From positions 1,302,001 through 1,366,000 of the forward strand of contig JAPEIS010000016.1 of the NCBI GenBank assembly GCA_029531795.1: a stretch of DNA of 64,000 nt, given 5' to 3'. Both the position numbers and the translations under genes were made by a program. This DNA comes from Sclerotinia nivalis. Taxonomy: Eukaryota; Ascomycota; Leotiomycetes; Helotiales; Sclerotiniaceae. The notes under the pieces were generated by a model. That model did not search any database. It was not told the DNA's origin and saw only the letters and a list, made by a program, of their open reading frames with translations. Below are positions 31,936 to 46,039 of this stretch, in pieces (position 1 is the first letter of the stretch; each line of letters starts with the position of its first letter).

Positions 31936-33884
31936 TCAACACACAGTCTTATAAATTCTCTTCCAGCGAGGCCATGACGCCTTCTCAAGACGATCTTGGT
32001 CGATCAACGCCGGGGTATCCAGATCTCTCCTTCCTGTAGCCAAATCCATATCCGATGCCTTCATGAATGGAGTTTTGTAATAGATCTTGTATGGGATATA
32101 GAACAACAAGATAACTGGAGCGGCTAGATAAGCCAAGAAGAAGCTTTGCGCAACTCCTGATGGAGAGAGTGATGCGTAACCAATTGGCCAGATAGCCGTC
32201 CAGAATTGTGCAATTAATACGAGAACATTGAGAGTGAGACCGACCCAAGAACCGATAACTCCAACTTGAGATGTGAAGGCTAGTTCATCAAGGGTGTGGC
32301 CTTGTGCTTTCCAGGCGGCACGGAATCGGATGTGTGCGAGACAGATGGATCCCCATGTGAAGAGAGACGAGAGACCGGAAAGGGAGTATAGCCAGTTAAG
32401 AGCGGTAGCAGCGGTGGTTTGACCACCAGCTACGACGTAGCAGAGAAGACCAATAACTGATGAGAAGATGATAGCCAAGAGGGGACGTCCTTTACGATCA
32501 ATGTAGGCAAGGAATCTTGGAGCTTGACCTTGCTCTGCAAGCGCCGCAAGAGTACGCGAAGAACCGTAGATAGAAGAATTTCCGACAGAGAGAACGGAGA
32601 TGAGAACAACAACGTTCATGATAGAAGGTAGAACGGAAATTCTGGCATTGTTGATGGCAATGACGAAGGGAGAGGCTTTGGCATCAGTAGAACTGGATCC
32701 TAAGAGTCGCCTATCTCCGTATGGTACGAGAACGCTGACTAAGGTCAAGGCAACCATGTAGAAGAGACAGATACGCCAGAAAACTTGTTTGATAGCTGTT
32801 GGGAGGGTTTTGCGTGGGTTTGCAGTTTCAGCTGCTGCCAAACCGACAAGCTCAGTACCGGCGAAAGAAAAAGCGGCTGTGACGAATACAGAGCAAAGAC
32901 CCTTGAAGCCGTTGTGGAAAGAACCGGACTCAATTGGCATAGGACTTCCATCAGCATTTTGGTTTGCTATATTGGAGTAACCAGCATAGTCAGCTGGAAC
33001 GGTATTAGGATACCAATAACGAGCTCCAATATATTTTCCACCTCCAATTTCTCCTCCACAGTTGAGGACGATACCAAGAATAATGAATCCAATGACTGCA
33101 GCAACCTTGATGATTGAGAAGACAAACTCGGCCTCTCCATAACCTTTCACACCAAAGAAGTTGATCGCAACAATAACCACGAAGAAAATCGTAACCCAAG
33201 CAGCTGAATTGGTATCAGCTGCACCGGGCCAATACGCTAGCGTAATTGAAGCAGCGACAATCTCAAGAGGTAAGACGACAAGCCATTGAATAGCGTAATT
33301 CCATCCCATTGCGAAACCCCAAGCAGGATCGAGAAAGCGAGTAGAGTAAGCGGAGAAAGAACCGGAGACGGGGAAAACGACGGCCATTTCTCCCAAAGCG
33401 TGTACAGTACAGAACAACATTATACCGATGATACCATATGCGATGATTAAAGAAGCGGGACCACCATGTGAAAGAGCAGCTCCAGATGTGACGAAGAGAC
33501 CAGTACCTATTATATTATAATTAGCATTTACATTTATCGTTATAAATTAACTTTTGCGTGCAAAAAGAGACATGACATACCGATAGAACCACCAATTGCG
33601 ATCATTTGCAAGTGACGAGGTTTTAATTCTCTAGCCAAACCAGAATTGGCAGTAGCTTCAGCAGCAGCCCTGTGATCGAAACCCGAAACGGGCGCTTCAC
33701 GTCCATCAAGACCCCGTTGAGCTGGTTTCGTGACAGCAGCGTTAGGATCTCTCTTGAAACTGTCGACAAACCTCGTTGTCCAAGGCGCGCGTGTATCTTG
33801 CATGTATGCCTCCTGGCTACCGCTATCGGCGCGGCTAGCTCGAGTGTGTCCCTTTTCGGGATCATGAGATTTGGAGTCCTCCAT
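31936..33884 (-). CDS. Amino-acid permease (Gap1-type)
   Basis: Exons 33884-33581 and 33506-31936 give 624 residues. The N-terminal cytosolic part of about 90 residues ends in the family signature RHLQMIAIGGSIG-TGLF, split by the 74-nt intron. Twelve hydrophobic segments follow, including FFGVKGYGEAEF, SFAGTELVGLAAAETANPRK (a strong AA-permease hallmark) and GSSRTLAALAEQGQAP. The last helices end in FFLAYLAAPVILLFYIPYKI, and a charged tail finishes WKRIYKTVC, where the C-terminal region may carry trafficking signals. It should be a plasma-membrane, proton-coupled importer; substrate range is not readable from sequence. HGATAR-type sites (33974, 34323 reverse, 34630) occur upstream, compatible with AreA nitrogen control but frequent by chance. 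Confidence 0.94.
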
Positions 33885-36767
33885 GACGAAAGCCGAGAGA
33901 GTTAAATGTGTCGAGTGCTGTTTGTTGTTGATGTAGGGGTATCAATAATTAAACAAAAAAAGTAAATGCGACTCGATAGAAGAATATGGCTCAACAACCT
34001 GAGTGCCCGACTCAAATAAACCTCTCGAGGTATTTCGTAGGTATTATGGTGCGTAAAGGAAAAGAGGAGAAAAAAAGATGAGAGGGAAGTGCAGCTTCTA
34101 TATTACTTTTCTGGAAACCCATCTCAATGATCATCATGACTTATACCTAGATGAGAAAGCATGCAGGCCGACTAGGTTTCTAAAAAAGTACATCCACTCA
34201 CAGCTTTCCCATAACACCTCCATAATCCATTGATCTCCAGACATGACAGATGTACCTAATTTGTCTGGTCTTGTCAAAAATGATCCACTTCATTTTCTTA
34301 GCAACTCAGACTAAAATATTAGTTATCTCTCCTATTTTCCTTGTCAAGGAAGGTAGCTTTACTCTCTCTCATTTCTCTCTTGTCTTTCGACAGGATTTCC
34401 CGCACATTGGTTGTCATGGAATATTTATGACACAATGACATCTCTAAAATTGACTAAGATCTACCTCCACATTTTGCCACGTCGAATCAGATTCATAAAA
34501 TGTTCTAGGATTAGACCGCGAAAGGATTTAATTAATGCATCATGCGAAGGCTTGGGAAGCTGGGAGGGTTTAATTGTGGGTATGGAGAAGAGGCCGCGTG
34601 AAATTCGGATATTAGTGCTGAGCTGACAGAGATAAGAGTGGCTGGATTTAAAATAAGTTGACCGATTGGTTTAAATGAGAGAAATCATGTGATTAGGTCC
34701 GAAAAGTATATTTGTTCCCGCATGCAGGAGATCAGGGTTAAAATATCAGGTGAAGAGATCAACAGCGTTGAAGGCGTTCGTGAATGTTGAATGTGGTGCT
34801 GGAGGCGTTCCCCAAGGCGTTCAACGAGGGTTAATCAAGGGAGGTTACATCCGATGCAGCCGAAAGGAATGATGATTTGCTCTTCGAAAACCTTCTCTGC
34901 AGACAAGGTTTCACCAACGTCATATATGTATACATACTACTTAAACTCTGTAGTATCAACAAACAGAATCGGCGCAGATCAATAAACCACTCACCAAACT
35001 AAACTCGTGATTGATAGCTTATGAGTTCGTCCCAAAACCACCTTCTCAAGCAAAACTAATGGGACAAGATTCATCTCGGCCCCCAATCTAGACTTTTGGA
35101 AGTCCGACTAGGTACGAATACATTTCCCCACAAAATCTACTCCTCAATACTCGTGCTGCCAAAAGGTATAAAACTCCGAACGCTAAATTGGTATTAACAA
35201 AGAAAAAGAAATCTCGAAGATAGAACAATGTGAACAGTGAGAACAATTACCCCCTAATGTTCAGAGTTTCATACTTTCAGGCCGTACGAATATCTCATAA
35301 ACCACTCTCAAATCAACATTTTCGACCCCAAAGAAACTAATTTCACATGACGACTTAACACTTGCAAGATGTACACCAGCGAAAATAGCCTTTAAACTTT
35401 TCAAGGCACCCGCTTAAAAAATCAGGATCCATCTAAGTAACAATCCAAGATTATCCATCCCAATCAATCCTCCACTCCACCATTATCTCTAGTGGAACCC
35501 CCTCCCCTGAAAACAACCGTGCTGACCCCAACTCAAACTCGTATCCACCCAACACCTAACGGGTCAAACTCTGATAACAGAAGAAAAAAAGAATGGATCT
35601 ACCCAGCATTGCACCAACATTTTGTGATACGATGGGTTGATAGAGCATAATAGATAGGCATAATAAAATTGTTCGGTTTCGCCGAATTTACGTGGGTGGT
35701 GTTGCCTTTGATTTGGTAGTGAGATCAAGCCGCCGAAAGGTTCAAAGAAATATAATTTCTTTGTCAATATCAATTCTCATCGCCTAACGACCACTCGAAA
35801 TTCGTACCCCTTCATTCTCGCTTCTGATTGGTGCTCGAAATATACTTACGGTATTATCGGTGTTCTATCCATCGTGTTCTAAAGTTTAATTTTGTTGAAG
35901 TACTTGGCGAATGCGAATTTCTTTTTTGGTATCTATTTTCTACATGAACATGTTATTCAGGAACTTTTGATTTATTAGCTAATTGGAAATCTTCATGTTG
36001 AAACCAATACTGATATTGTCGTAACATGCAAGATATGAGCTTTCTTTCTATTTGAGTGATTTGATATATACTCTGTACGGAATATGTGGTTCTCTACTCC
36101 GTACCTCCAAGTGGAGCTACCATCTTACCATCTTACCGCATCCGCATCGGTGTTTAAACCATACATACAATCCCACTCCATCCCATTCCTTCAAACTAAC
36201 TGATAAGACACCGACAACAATCAATCACACAAATTAGTCTTACAACAACCAGAAGCCGAGGAATCCACGGAAGATTACCACTGCATAACGCCTCAGCCGC
36301 ACCGCAACGCCTCCTGCATCCATCCACTCCGTCCTCAATTCACATTTCTGTGTTCCTGCCGTATGCAAGTCATAAAGTAGGTAGGTGATTAATGTAAGTA
36401 AGTTCTCACAAAGTATAATACTCCGTAGATATTCCTACAGATACGTGTTAATTCAATTGTTCAATCTGCACCTTATCCGAAGCCTCCCGAAATGACTGAT
36501 AAGGATTTGGTTAGTGTGGGCATCTTACCGTTGTAATGGTAAATTATGGGCGGGGAAGGGGATGACTTATCCACGTTTACTCCGTCCAGTTTTAATTTCT
36601 AGCGAGTGGGTTGGGTGGTGGAAAGAAAACTGGAATTTTATTCAATATCGGGGATTTCCAATATTGGAAATCCGCATCTTTATCTTATCTCTGCTGTGAC
36701 CACTATACTCGTAATTCGAAGCGAATTCAAGTTTCAACAGTGTCACGGACCCGTATCCAGCCTCAAA
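33885..36767. other. Long intergenic region (2.9 kb)
   Basis: Lies between the permease start and the 3' end of the ABC transporter. Open frames reach at most about 95 codons and have no motif. It is not obviously repetitive. It may contain an extended permease promoter or unrecognised non-coding transcripts. Confidence 0.35.
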
Positions 36768-39700
36768 TCACGAATGATACAACTCCCTAAACGCGCCTCC
36801 CTCCCTCTGCATCAACTCCGCAAATGTTCCAGTTTCCACGACCTCCCCTTTCCCCAACAAAACAATCCAATCAAAATCCGCAATCGTATCTAATCGATGC
36901 GCAACTGCAAGAATAGTACATCCCTCAAAAACCTCCCTAATAACCCTCTGCATTAATTTATCCGTTTCGCTATCCACACTACTCGTAGCCTCATCCAACA
37001 CAATAATCCTACCTCCTCTCAAAATAGCTCTCGCAAGACAAAACAATTGTCTTTGACCATGTGAGAAGAATTCAGTGTCTAGTTGGGCTTCTAATCCCCC
37101 TTTAGAGGAAATCAGAGACCAGAGTTGTACTTTTTCAAGCGCGGAGATGATTGTTGTGTCGGAGTGAAGATGGTAAGAGTCGGCATTAGTACGGATAGTG
37201 CTGCGTAGGAAAAAGGGATCTTGGGGAATAGCGTTTAAGCGTGCTCGAACGGTTTGTCGAGGGAGTGTACTAATATCTATACCATCTATAAGAATGGAAC
37301 TGCCTGGATGAAGTTCTAACATGCGGAATAAAGCTGCGATGAGAGAACTCTTCCCGCTTCCACTTCTACCACAGATTCCTATTTTCTCGCCTGGTTTGAT
37401 AGAGAGATTGAGATTGTGAATTACGGGGATAGAAGTCGGTGTATAGGAAGCTTTTACATTTCTGAATTCAATGGCGCCAAAGGCTGGCCAGTTCTTTGGC
37501 AATGATTCGATTTCTGAGGGTAAGTTCTCGCTCACAGTTGTGGCAGAAAAGTTCTTGAGACGAGAGACTGCTCCGACGGCAGTTTCCATGTTTGTCCAGT
37601 TTTTGATGATTTGAGCAAGTGCTTCATTGAACGTCATGACATTTAAGAGCGCGAGACCAACGTAGCCGGGACTGATATTGGTGCGGAGTTTCACGATGAG
37701 TATCATGAGGATTACTGCAAGAGCCGTGACGAGAAGATCAAGGACAAGACCTAGCCAACGTTGAATACAAAAGAGAAGGTAGTATGGTTTTTGAGATGTG
37801 TCCAACAAGGTGAGATTCTGCTCACGGAATTTCTCAGTCCAGCCGAAAGCTCGGATGGTGGTTAGACCGCTCAGGGTTTCGATGAAGTGAGAGTATAGAG
37901 GAGATTTTGCTTCGAGATCTAAGAGACGTATTTGACGAGATGTCCTGAGGTAGAATTTTTGTAGTACTGTTTAAGAGTTAGTAGTTATTGATATATGAAG
38001 CATGTGTGTGATTTACCCCAGACTGCTAGACCGACAACCGGTATAGTTGCGGCAAAGTATCCGGCAGATAGAGACATTAGGATAGCTCCCATTATTGCTT
38101 GACATATAGACGAGGAGAGATCAACCATTGCATATGGCAGGTCTCCGTCAAGTATAGACATATCTTGACTGAATCTGAATTTAGTGTCAGTAAGAAACCG
38201 AAAATGTAAGGCAAATACTCTACCTACCTATTTGTAGTCGTCCCGGTATCTGTGGCTGTGAAGAAAGAAAGAGGTGCCCCCATTACGGAATCCAACAATC
38301 TCTGGTGAAGGACTTTTGCACTTTTCGGCATCATATATAATGCCAACTGGCAAACACCTGCCACGAATCCAATCAGGGCAACGCCAGACAACATCCCGTA
38401 TATCCCTAGCCAGTATGGATTTGCTTCATTACCTTCGACAGCTACAGCTCTTGTCCAATAAGTCAAAGCGAATTCCGGTAATTTGGATGCTGCTCCAAAT
38501 ACAAAGACGAAAAGGAAGAATAGTCCTGTTGGTATCCATCCAATGGAGGCAAAGTAATAGTTGTAAACTGAAAAATCACCAGTTTGTCGATTGAGATCCG
38601 CTACCTCATTCACGAGATCGTCGCTCTCGACCGTTGCAAAAGGATTTTGCTTCATGGCCATCTCGTCCGTTTTAGCTTCTCCGGCATCATCTTCCTCTGA
38701 TTTATGTCGAGTAGCTAGATTCTCCACATACCCGCCACTAGCCTTCAAAAGATCAAAAGTACCTTGTTCGATGATTTTACCCGATTGATCCATTGCGATG
38801 ATATAGTCTGAATATGCTAACCTATGAACAGCATGAGTTACAAGAAGAACAGTGGTACCCATTTCTTGGAAGAGTCCTTGTTTTCCGAAAAGTCTTTTAA
38901 ATACTTGATCTTCCGTTTCAGAATCAAGTCCAGAGAATACATCATCAAGGATGATGAACTCATTTTTGGCGTAAACGGCTCTCGCAAGTGCTAGTCGTTG
39001 TTTTTGACCGCCACTTAAAGAAATACCTCCACTTCCTACACGCGTAGCTAGATTTATGTTAGTGTAAACATTCATATACACTTTTTGAGTCAAGAGAGAA
39101 AACAGAGAAGTGTGAGACCACATGACTCCGTATCGGGTTCAAGCAGGATATTGAAAAACACAATGGATGAAAAAGTCATTAGACAAGGAGCCCTTACCAC
39201 TTTTATTAGGCAATATAGAAATATCATGTTCCAAGGCACAAGCTCGAACAACCTGATCATACCAGGGCGAATCGAAAGTTGATGGACCGAGAATATTATC
39301 CATTATAGTACCATTCTGAATCCATGGACTTTGCTCAACGTATGCCGTTTTTGCAGTTTTAGTATAAATGAAACCTTGCGACGAGGGAGTTTCACCAAGT
39401 AATCCTTTGAGTAAGGTACTCTTTCCGCAGCCTACCGGACCGATGATAAAAAGTGATTGAGAGCATGGCAAGTCAAAGCTAAAATCAATTACCACGGCGG
39501 GAGCATCCTGACTCCAAGCGAAACTGGCATTTTGCGCAGTGATCATGGCTGAAGGAGCTGCTCTAGGTGACATATCATCTAGCTCGATGTCCTGGCTTGC
39601 ATTAGTAGTAGTGGCTATTGCCTGAGATCCTGCCAATGGCAAACGATGATCTCTCCGTGCGTCCGATAACATGAAAGATTGGATCCTCTCAAAACAAGCT

Positions 39701-41555
39701 ACAGCAGCATTGATTTCAGGTATTGTCCTCACCAATGTATTCATTGGCTCTGCCAAAAGGGCAATTAGTGATAGCGATGTGTATGCTGTCGAGGTACTCA
39801 ATATTCGGCCTGTAAGTTTGGCTGAGATTACAAACACTGTGAATGTAACTAAAGGCGCCATAATACCAGTGCAATTTGCTAAATATCAAGTTAGATAGGT
39901 GTTCCAAATGACTGATGTAAGAGGGTTATACCTAAGAAAACACGACCACAGAGAAGTCTTCGAAATAATTTAGACAGAGATACTTCTTTAGCACGAAGAT
40001 GTTGAACCATGGTTGTGAGGGTGTCCGTAAACCCGAGCATTTTCACAGCCTGTACAGTATTTTAGCAAATTGCCCATAAAATTTGTTGAGAGAATTACCT
40101 TCATTGACCCTAACATTGAAGCTGTGACATCGATGCGCGTTTGAATACCCCTAATCCAAATCTTTTGTGCATTACCCATCCACTTTGCCATGGTAAGAAT
40201 GCCTGCTGTGCAGAGTAAGGCAACGGAGCAAGGAGCCAAGAAAGCTAAACCAAGTTGTCGATAGAGCAAATACATCGCTACGACCAATTCAGTAGGTACC
40301 GCCCAAAGCTCGTGTATATATGTGAAGCCTTGACAAATCGCGCCTGTGATAGAAATGAGCAATGTCCATATAAGGATAAAACAACATATTACCTGTATCA
40401 TTCGCCATCAAAGTAACAGCAACCGATTCGTCAAGAGCAGTAATGCTCAAATCAACAGTTTTAGCATATATCAAACTTACTAAAGAACCGCGTACCGCCG
40501 TGTTGAAACGATAGGCCATGTGGTAATAGGTTCCGCTTGAAACAGCTAAACCTAGAAAGACAATACCAAATGCACTAGTCAAAGCCCATCCTATACTATC
40601 AGGCTGACTCTCATCGTTTGCAAAACCAACGGTTCTTTCTAGTAAGAAAGGCTGGGCATATTTGAAACCAATCATGCAAATTCGGGGTAAGATACCAAGA
40701 GAAAATACCGGTCTTGTGGCTCTTATGGTTGACCAGAGTAAAGAATGCGAACGATTATGGTCGCATTTATCCCATGTGTTTTGTGCTCGGGAGTATAGAT
40801 ATTTCGAGCTCATTTCCTCACCAATGGGATACAAATCTTCATTTCTTATGACCCGTTGGAATCCAGTTGTCATAAGAGTGTTTAGCCACCAAAAGAAGCT
40901 GCGACTATAAATACCGCTAGTATTTTCCGGTGATATGTGTCGATATCTGTCAAGTAGTATGTGACGCTTTTCTATTGCCTCGGCGATAATGACCATAATT
41001 TTGACACCAAGAGTACTCGTGAAGACTGCGGCAATTGAATTATTGGCGTTATCTAACCAGAGTGTCCTTGCCCTTGCTATATCGAAAGGTAGCGTAAGCA
41101 AAAGCCAGGCATTGATGAGAGCAGATGGTTTGACGGAGTGCACATGCTCAAGATGTGATAAAGCAAACAAGCCGAGGGTATCTACAAGTAAAAGAGCGGC
41201 AGCGGGCAGTGTTGCTCGTGTCTTCAACGTTGACTTCGTAGTATTCATGACCAGATAAATCGTCTGCATGATTGTGAAAACACCTAAGAATAGCTACGGT
41301 AATATTAGTCGTTCATTCCAGCTCTCCTGAATGGCATAGCCGTACCAATTTGTTGCTATGCAAAAAGCTCGAATTGACTTTTCGAGGTTGACCTCGAAGC
41401 ATCCATATTCGAATTGGCAGTAAGAGAAGTAGAATGACGGATGGTACAATTGAAAAGATAACATCTTCGAATAATGGAGTGAAGTCAAATCTCAATGGCT
41501 CGGCTGGACCAAAATCATTGATAGGGAGATCAAAACTTGAAGTGTTACTCGACAT
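36768..41555 (-). CDS. ABC transporter, subfamily C (MRP-like), full-length
   Basis: Eight exons: 41555-41346, 41293-40393, 40343-40099, 40049-39932, 39878-39198, 39047-38228, 38174-38017, 37966-36768; 4332 nt, 1443 residues. Order is N-terminal membrane segments, TMD1, NBD1, TMD2, NBD2. NBD1 has Walker A GPVGCGKST at about 638, signature LSGGQKQR at about 728 and Walker B FIILDDVFSGLD, with Asp where the catalytic Glu would be. NBD2 has Walker A GRSGSGKSS at about 1244, signature SHGQRQ and IIVLDEATSSVD with the catalytic Glu. The degenerate first site and intact second site are normal for ABCC. It should pump organic anions or conjugates across the plasma or vacuolar membrane. The start MSSNTSSFD is chosen because it precedes a plausible extracellular N-terminus; an upstream start codon of another type is not needed. 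Divergent from the Memo gene. Confidence 0.93.
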
Positions 41556-42400
41556 GATTTCGATTTCGAATTTCTTGATCGGTATTTCAATTCGAAAATG
41601 GAAGTTTTGAGAATGATATATAAACAAGCGTTTATCCATGGCCCAGGGGGATCCAACTTACCTAGGCACAACCGCCCTATGGGGTATCGGTGAGATGGTA
41701 AGCACTATCCCAATTCCGTAATAAAAAATCACATCACCGTTGAAATTTATGATAACAGCACATAATATTTGGACGCTATTCAAGCCCCAATTGCTGCCTA
41801 GAAAGAGTTAGTATATCTAGATGTGCAAGGCGAGGCAATATATAGATATTACCACTCTCTTATTCGAGATCGCCAATCTAGATATCATATCGTCGTCACC
41901 AAACGCGTGTTAATGCCAAGGGAGAATGTTAAAAGACGCGCAAACACATCCAAGAGACTCAATCTGTCAAGACATTCTATATCCAGACACTAATGCGGGA
42001 ACCAAACGATTCAATAAGAACCATCTCTCTATCCCAGCCTAGGACTAGACAATCGAGATGCATTTCCATTGAGTGAGTGGTAAACAGCCCAGCATTTCGG
42101 GTCTGGTAGATGGAAGTTGATGATGTCTTCACACAAAGCACGATGAAGATCCTATCGATACCGATTACCTTTGAAGAGCTGATGAATATCAAGCCGATCT
42201 GATGGGGTGAAATAGAAAGGCTAGATAATGTTGTACCGCCTAAACTTCGGGCATAGGGCTTCCTTATCTACCCCGCCATTCTGACCCCACCCCGCACCTT
42301 TCTCCGATAACCACTTATCATCAACATTCATCAACATCATCCTTCAGAATAAACACAAATCCAAAAGCAGATCATCAATCATAACTCTATTTACGACAAC
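41556..42400. promoter_or_regulatory. Divergent intergenic region of the ABC transporter and Memo genes
   Basis: 845 bp between two divergent start codons. No specific site recognised; the 71-codon minus frame at 41977-42192 is unsupported. Confidence 0.35.
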
Positions 42401-43446
42401 ATGGGTAGTACTAGAGAAGCCAGCCACGCCGGTTCATGGTATACATCCAACCCCTCTACACTATCCGCCCAACTCGACGAATGGCTATCCCAAGTCCCCT
42501 CCTCAATCGACGATATAAAAATACCCGTTCCAGGCGCCCGAGTAATAATCGCACCGTAAGTTCTCTTCCCTCTTCAATCAAATCCATCCTAACCATCACC
42601 ATAAGACACGCAGGGTATTCGTACTCTGGGCCCGCCGCAGCCTGGGCCTACAAATCCCTCGATCTCTCCTCCGCCAAACGTATATTTCTTCTAGGGCCCT
42701 CACACGCATGGTATCTATCCGAATGTGCGCTTTCCAAACACTCTACATACGCTACACCACTTGGCGATTTGACTATCGATCGCGCGACTGTTTCTAAACT
42801 AGCCCAGACGGGAGAATTCAAAACGATGAGTAGCGATCAAGATGAAACTGAACATTCTCTCGAAATGCACCTTCCATACATCTACAAAATGCTCTCTTTG
42901 AACTTCGATTCTCCCTCCGATTTTCCACCTCTAGTCCCCATCTTAGTCGGAAACACCAATGCGTCTACCGAGAAGAAATTCGGCGCAATCCTAGCACCCT
43001 ATCTCGCGGATGAAACCAGCGTCTTCATCGTGAGTTCCGATTTTTGTCACTGGGGTCCCCGATTCCAATATACATATTATCTGCCCTCCGATCCCTCCAC
43101 AGACGCAACCGATACATCAACCGGGTACTCATTATCACGACGAGACAAATCCCCCACCCAACCACCTATCCACGAAAGTATAGGAAAACTAGATAAATTA
43201 TCCATGGAAGCGATATCCGGCGGAAAACATCAAGAATTCCTCGACAACCTAGAAGAAACAGGAAATACAGTCTGTGGACGCCATCCAATCGGTATCACCA
43301 TGGCAGCGATTGAGAAATTAAAAGAAGACAACTTGCTGCAGAACGACAAGGGCAAATTTAAATTCGTGAGATACGAACGCAGTAACGAGGTAGTAAGGAT
43401 AGACGATGGATCCGTAAGTTACGCTAGTGCATACGCTGTCCTGTGA
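42401..43446 (+). CDS. MHO1: Memo-family protein (Mho1-like)
   Basis: Exons 42401-42555 and 42606-43446; 331 residues. The start [21 protein letters not shown] and the junction [19 protein letters not shown] are diagnostic of the Memo family; the AAG acceptor at 42603-42605 is required to restore the conserved APHAGY. Further family blocks are [40 protein letters not shown] and CGRHPIG. The His and Cys residues that line the metal-binding active-site-like cleft in Memo (HAGY, HS.EMHLP, CHWG) are present. Family role: eukaryotic Memo proteins bind copper and influence redox signalling and cell motility; yeast Mho1 affects invasive growth. A roughly 25-residue low-complexity insert ([15 protein letters not shown]) follows FQYTYYLP. 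Convergent with the amidohydrolase gene. Confidence 0.93.
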
Positions 43447-43984
43447 ACGCTGGGTTGTGTCTAGATCCAGGTCTGTGTCTAGGTGGTAAGATAATGAATT
43501 CATAATAAGCGATGATTTTAATGACAGGCTGGAGTTAAACTGGATGGAAGGATCGGGGTATGATTTTTAGGGAATGGATGGATGGATGGATAGTTGGAGT
43601 ATTTCGGAAATTTTGCATGATTTACTAGATAGATTCTCTCATATGAAAAGAAATCTAATGAAATGATTTAAACAATCTCTTTGGTTTGGAAACGGCATTA
43701 CCGCAAGAGAATCTACCTAGTACACCAAATATCTAATATCTAATTTCGAGTCCCATAGTGTAGAAATATCAAGGTATCGAGATATACTGTATAATTAATG
43801 TATGTATTCTATCTAGGGTTACTAATCTTCTAGGACGGGTTTCTAATGCTATCCATCTACTTTTATTAGGACGATCTCTCTCTACCTCTCTCCCTCTCTC
43901 TTTTTCCCATCTCTCTATACCAGTATTATTTTTCTTCAATTTACCACCCTATGCCATATCATATCATATCCCAACACCCCCTCA
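43447..43984. other. Intergenic between convergent genes
   Basis: 3' flanks of the Memo and amidohydrolase genes with a ggatggat run at 43567-43590 and a pyrimidine run near 43875-43910. Nothing else. Confidence 0.4.
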
Positions 43985-46039
43985 TCAAAGATCCCCCTTC
44001 CCACCCCAAACCAACATTCCCCTCGCTCCCCCCACCAACCTCCTCCTCAACCCCGCCAATCCAACCCAAAACCTAGCACCCTTCTTATACTCGCTATCAA
44101 TTTCCATTACTGCTTCCCCCTCCCTCGCCCAAACATTCTTCCCCTTAACCCACGTGCCCAGCACTTTTAAATTTCTCAATCCATCCGCTTTCTCTCTATC
44201 CATACCCATCACATCCGCATCAACCACAATCCAATCCGCCCACTTCCCCACCTCTATCGCGCCCGTTTTATTTTCCAGATTCCAACCCCAAGCTGCGTTG
44301 CGCGTGAAACCATGGATAGCTTGTTTAATCGTGAGACTTTCTTCTGGATACCAACCTTTTGGCCCGGAGGGTGAAGTACCAGTTTTGGGATTGAGACGGG
44401 TTACTGCGGCGTAGATGCCATGGAAAGGATTTGGAGGTTCGACTGGAAAATCAGAACCGAGGACTGGGCCGGGATATGATGAAGTGTTGTTGTGTGATAG
44501 GGGAAAGAATGAACGCATACGATAGGCGGAGTTGGAGAGTCGGTCTTCTCCAAGACGGGATACTGCGTAGGCCATGTCGGATGTAGCATGGGTTGGCTGA
44601 ATACTAGGAAGAATGCCCATATTTGCAATGCGTATTTGATCATCCGGATGCTGAGAGATTCGTTAGAAAAAATGGCGATCATGGATGTGGGAACTTTACT
44701 ATGATTTGAGCATGCTCGATTCTCAGTCTTCTTTCTTCATTGCACCCATGGCAATTAGATCCTAGAACAGCCTCAAATGCATTGATAGCAGCTCTATTAG
44801 CTCGGTCACCAATAGCATGGATGTTGATCTGGTAGTCCCAATGGTAAAACTTGACGAATTAGCAAACCTGATGTGCAAAAGAAAGGCAGCGGCCAAATAC
44901 CTTTTTAACAACTTCCGTTAATTCAGTTTCGTTGATCAACATCATTCCATTAGTCTCAGGCTTATCCGAGTATGGTTCCAACAATGCCGCCCCCCAAGAA
45001 CCTAAAGCTCCATCTGCAAAGAGTTTTATTCCTCCAAACAACAGCATATCACCTCCACCAGAACCATCCCTCATGACTTTCACTGTTCGTAAGTCTTGAT
45101 GACAATAAGTATTTCTTTCTTCACATTCCGCCATGACTCGAATTCTAACACTGAGCTCATCTCTCCTAGCCAAATCTTGCAAGATTTTCACATCTTCCAT
45201 TCGCATACCAGCGTCGCTCATGGCCGTGATACCTACTTTATTTAACTCTCCCATTGCGGTTTTGAGCCAGCGGACTTTTTGAGGTATATCAGGCTTTGGT
45301 GCGAGAGGATAGATAATATTATCCATTGCATTATCGCAAAAGACACCAGGTCCGGGATTGGTAATAACTTCTCCACCAGGGGGAGCTTCAGGGAGAGGAT
45401 CGGAGAGAAGAGAGAGGACTTTTTCCGAAGTCCATACACAATGAATATCAACTCTATCGAGCATAATATATAAATCCTTTAATTCAGGGTCTTCAGAAAG
45501 TTGTTTCTACAAATTCCATCAGCACAATTTTTCACATCATGGAAAACAATGAAATAAAGATGAATACATACAGCCGTCGGCATCACACCCCCAAAATGAG
45601 CTTGATCCCACCCCATCCCCCTAATCCACTTCTCCCTCTGTCCAAATCCCTCCCCCTGATGCCTAGCCAACCACTCCTTAATCCTACTTTTCACATCCTC
45701 CACACTTTCCGCATCATACAAACTGACACTCTCCAGCATTTCCCCATACTGCAAAATATGACCATGTGACTCAATAATCCCCGGCAACACAAAGCCATTC
45801 AACCAAGTAATTTTCTCACCGTGCTCCCCCTTCGGCACATTTTCCAGTACCTGCGTAATAAGATCGATTCTCGTGCGGAAACATTTAGAATTAGGGAATG
45901 AAGGAGAGAGCGTGGTAATAGTATAAGGTTCGCGCACACAGTAGAGGGTAGATGAGGTCCATGTATCGTAGAGGGAATGGAGATTGGCGGTTATGAAAAG
46001 TATGAAATATCCTGAGATGAAGAAAGCGAGTGGATGCAT
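43985..46039 (-). CDS. Amidohydrolase family 3 protein (YtcJ-like), membrane-anchored or secreted
   Basis: Exons 46039-45572, 45506-44901, 44849-44700 and 44650-43985; 1890 nt, 629 residues. The N-terminus MHPLAFFISGYFILFITANL is a signal peptide or anchor. The metal-dependent amidohydrolase fold shows the HxH pair in GIIESHGHILQYG, GIKLFADGALGSWGAALLEPY (family 3 hallmark with the bridging Lys), NIHAIGDRANRAAI, IEHAQI, and LGSDFPVEPPNP with the last metal Asp. The end (WVGLAGLRRRLVGGARG) is hydrophobic and basic and may be a second membrane segment. Homologues are annotated as exoenzyme regulatory protein AepA-like or N-substituted formamide deformylase-like; substrate is not predictable. 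Exon 3 is only 150 nt but is needed for the conserved HAIGD and IEHAQI motifs. All junctions are phase 0. Confidence 0.92.
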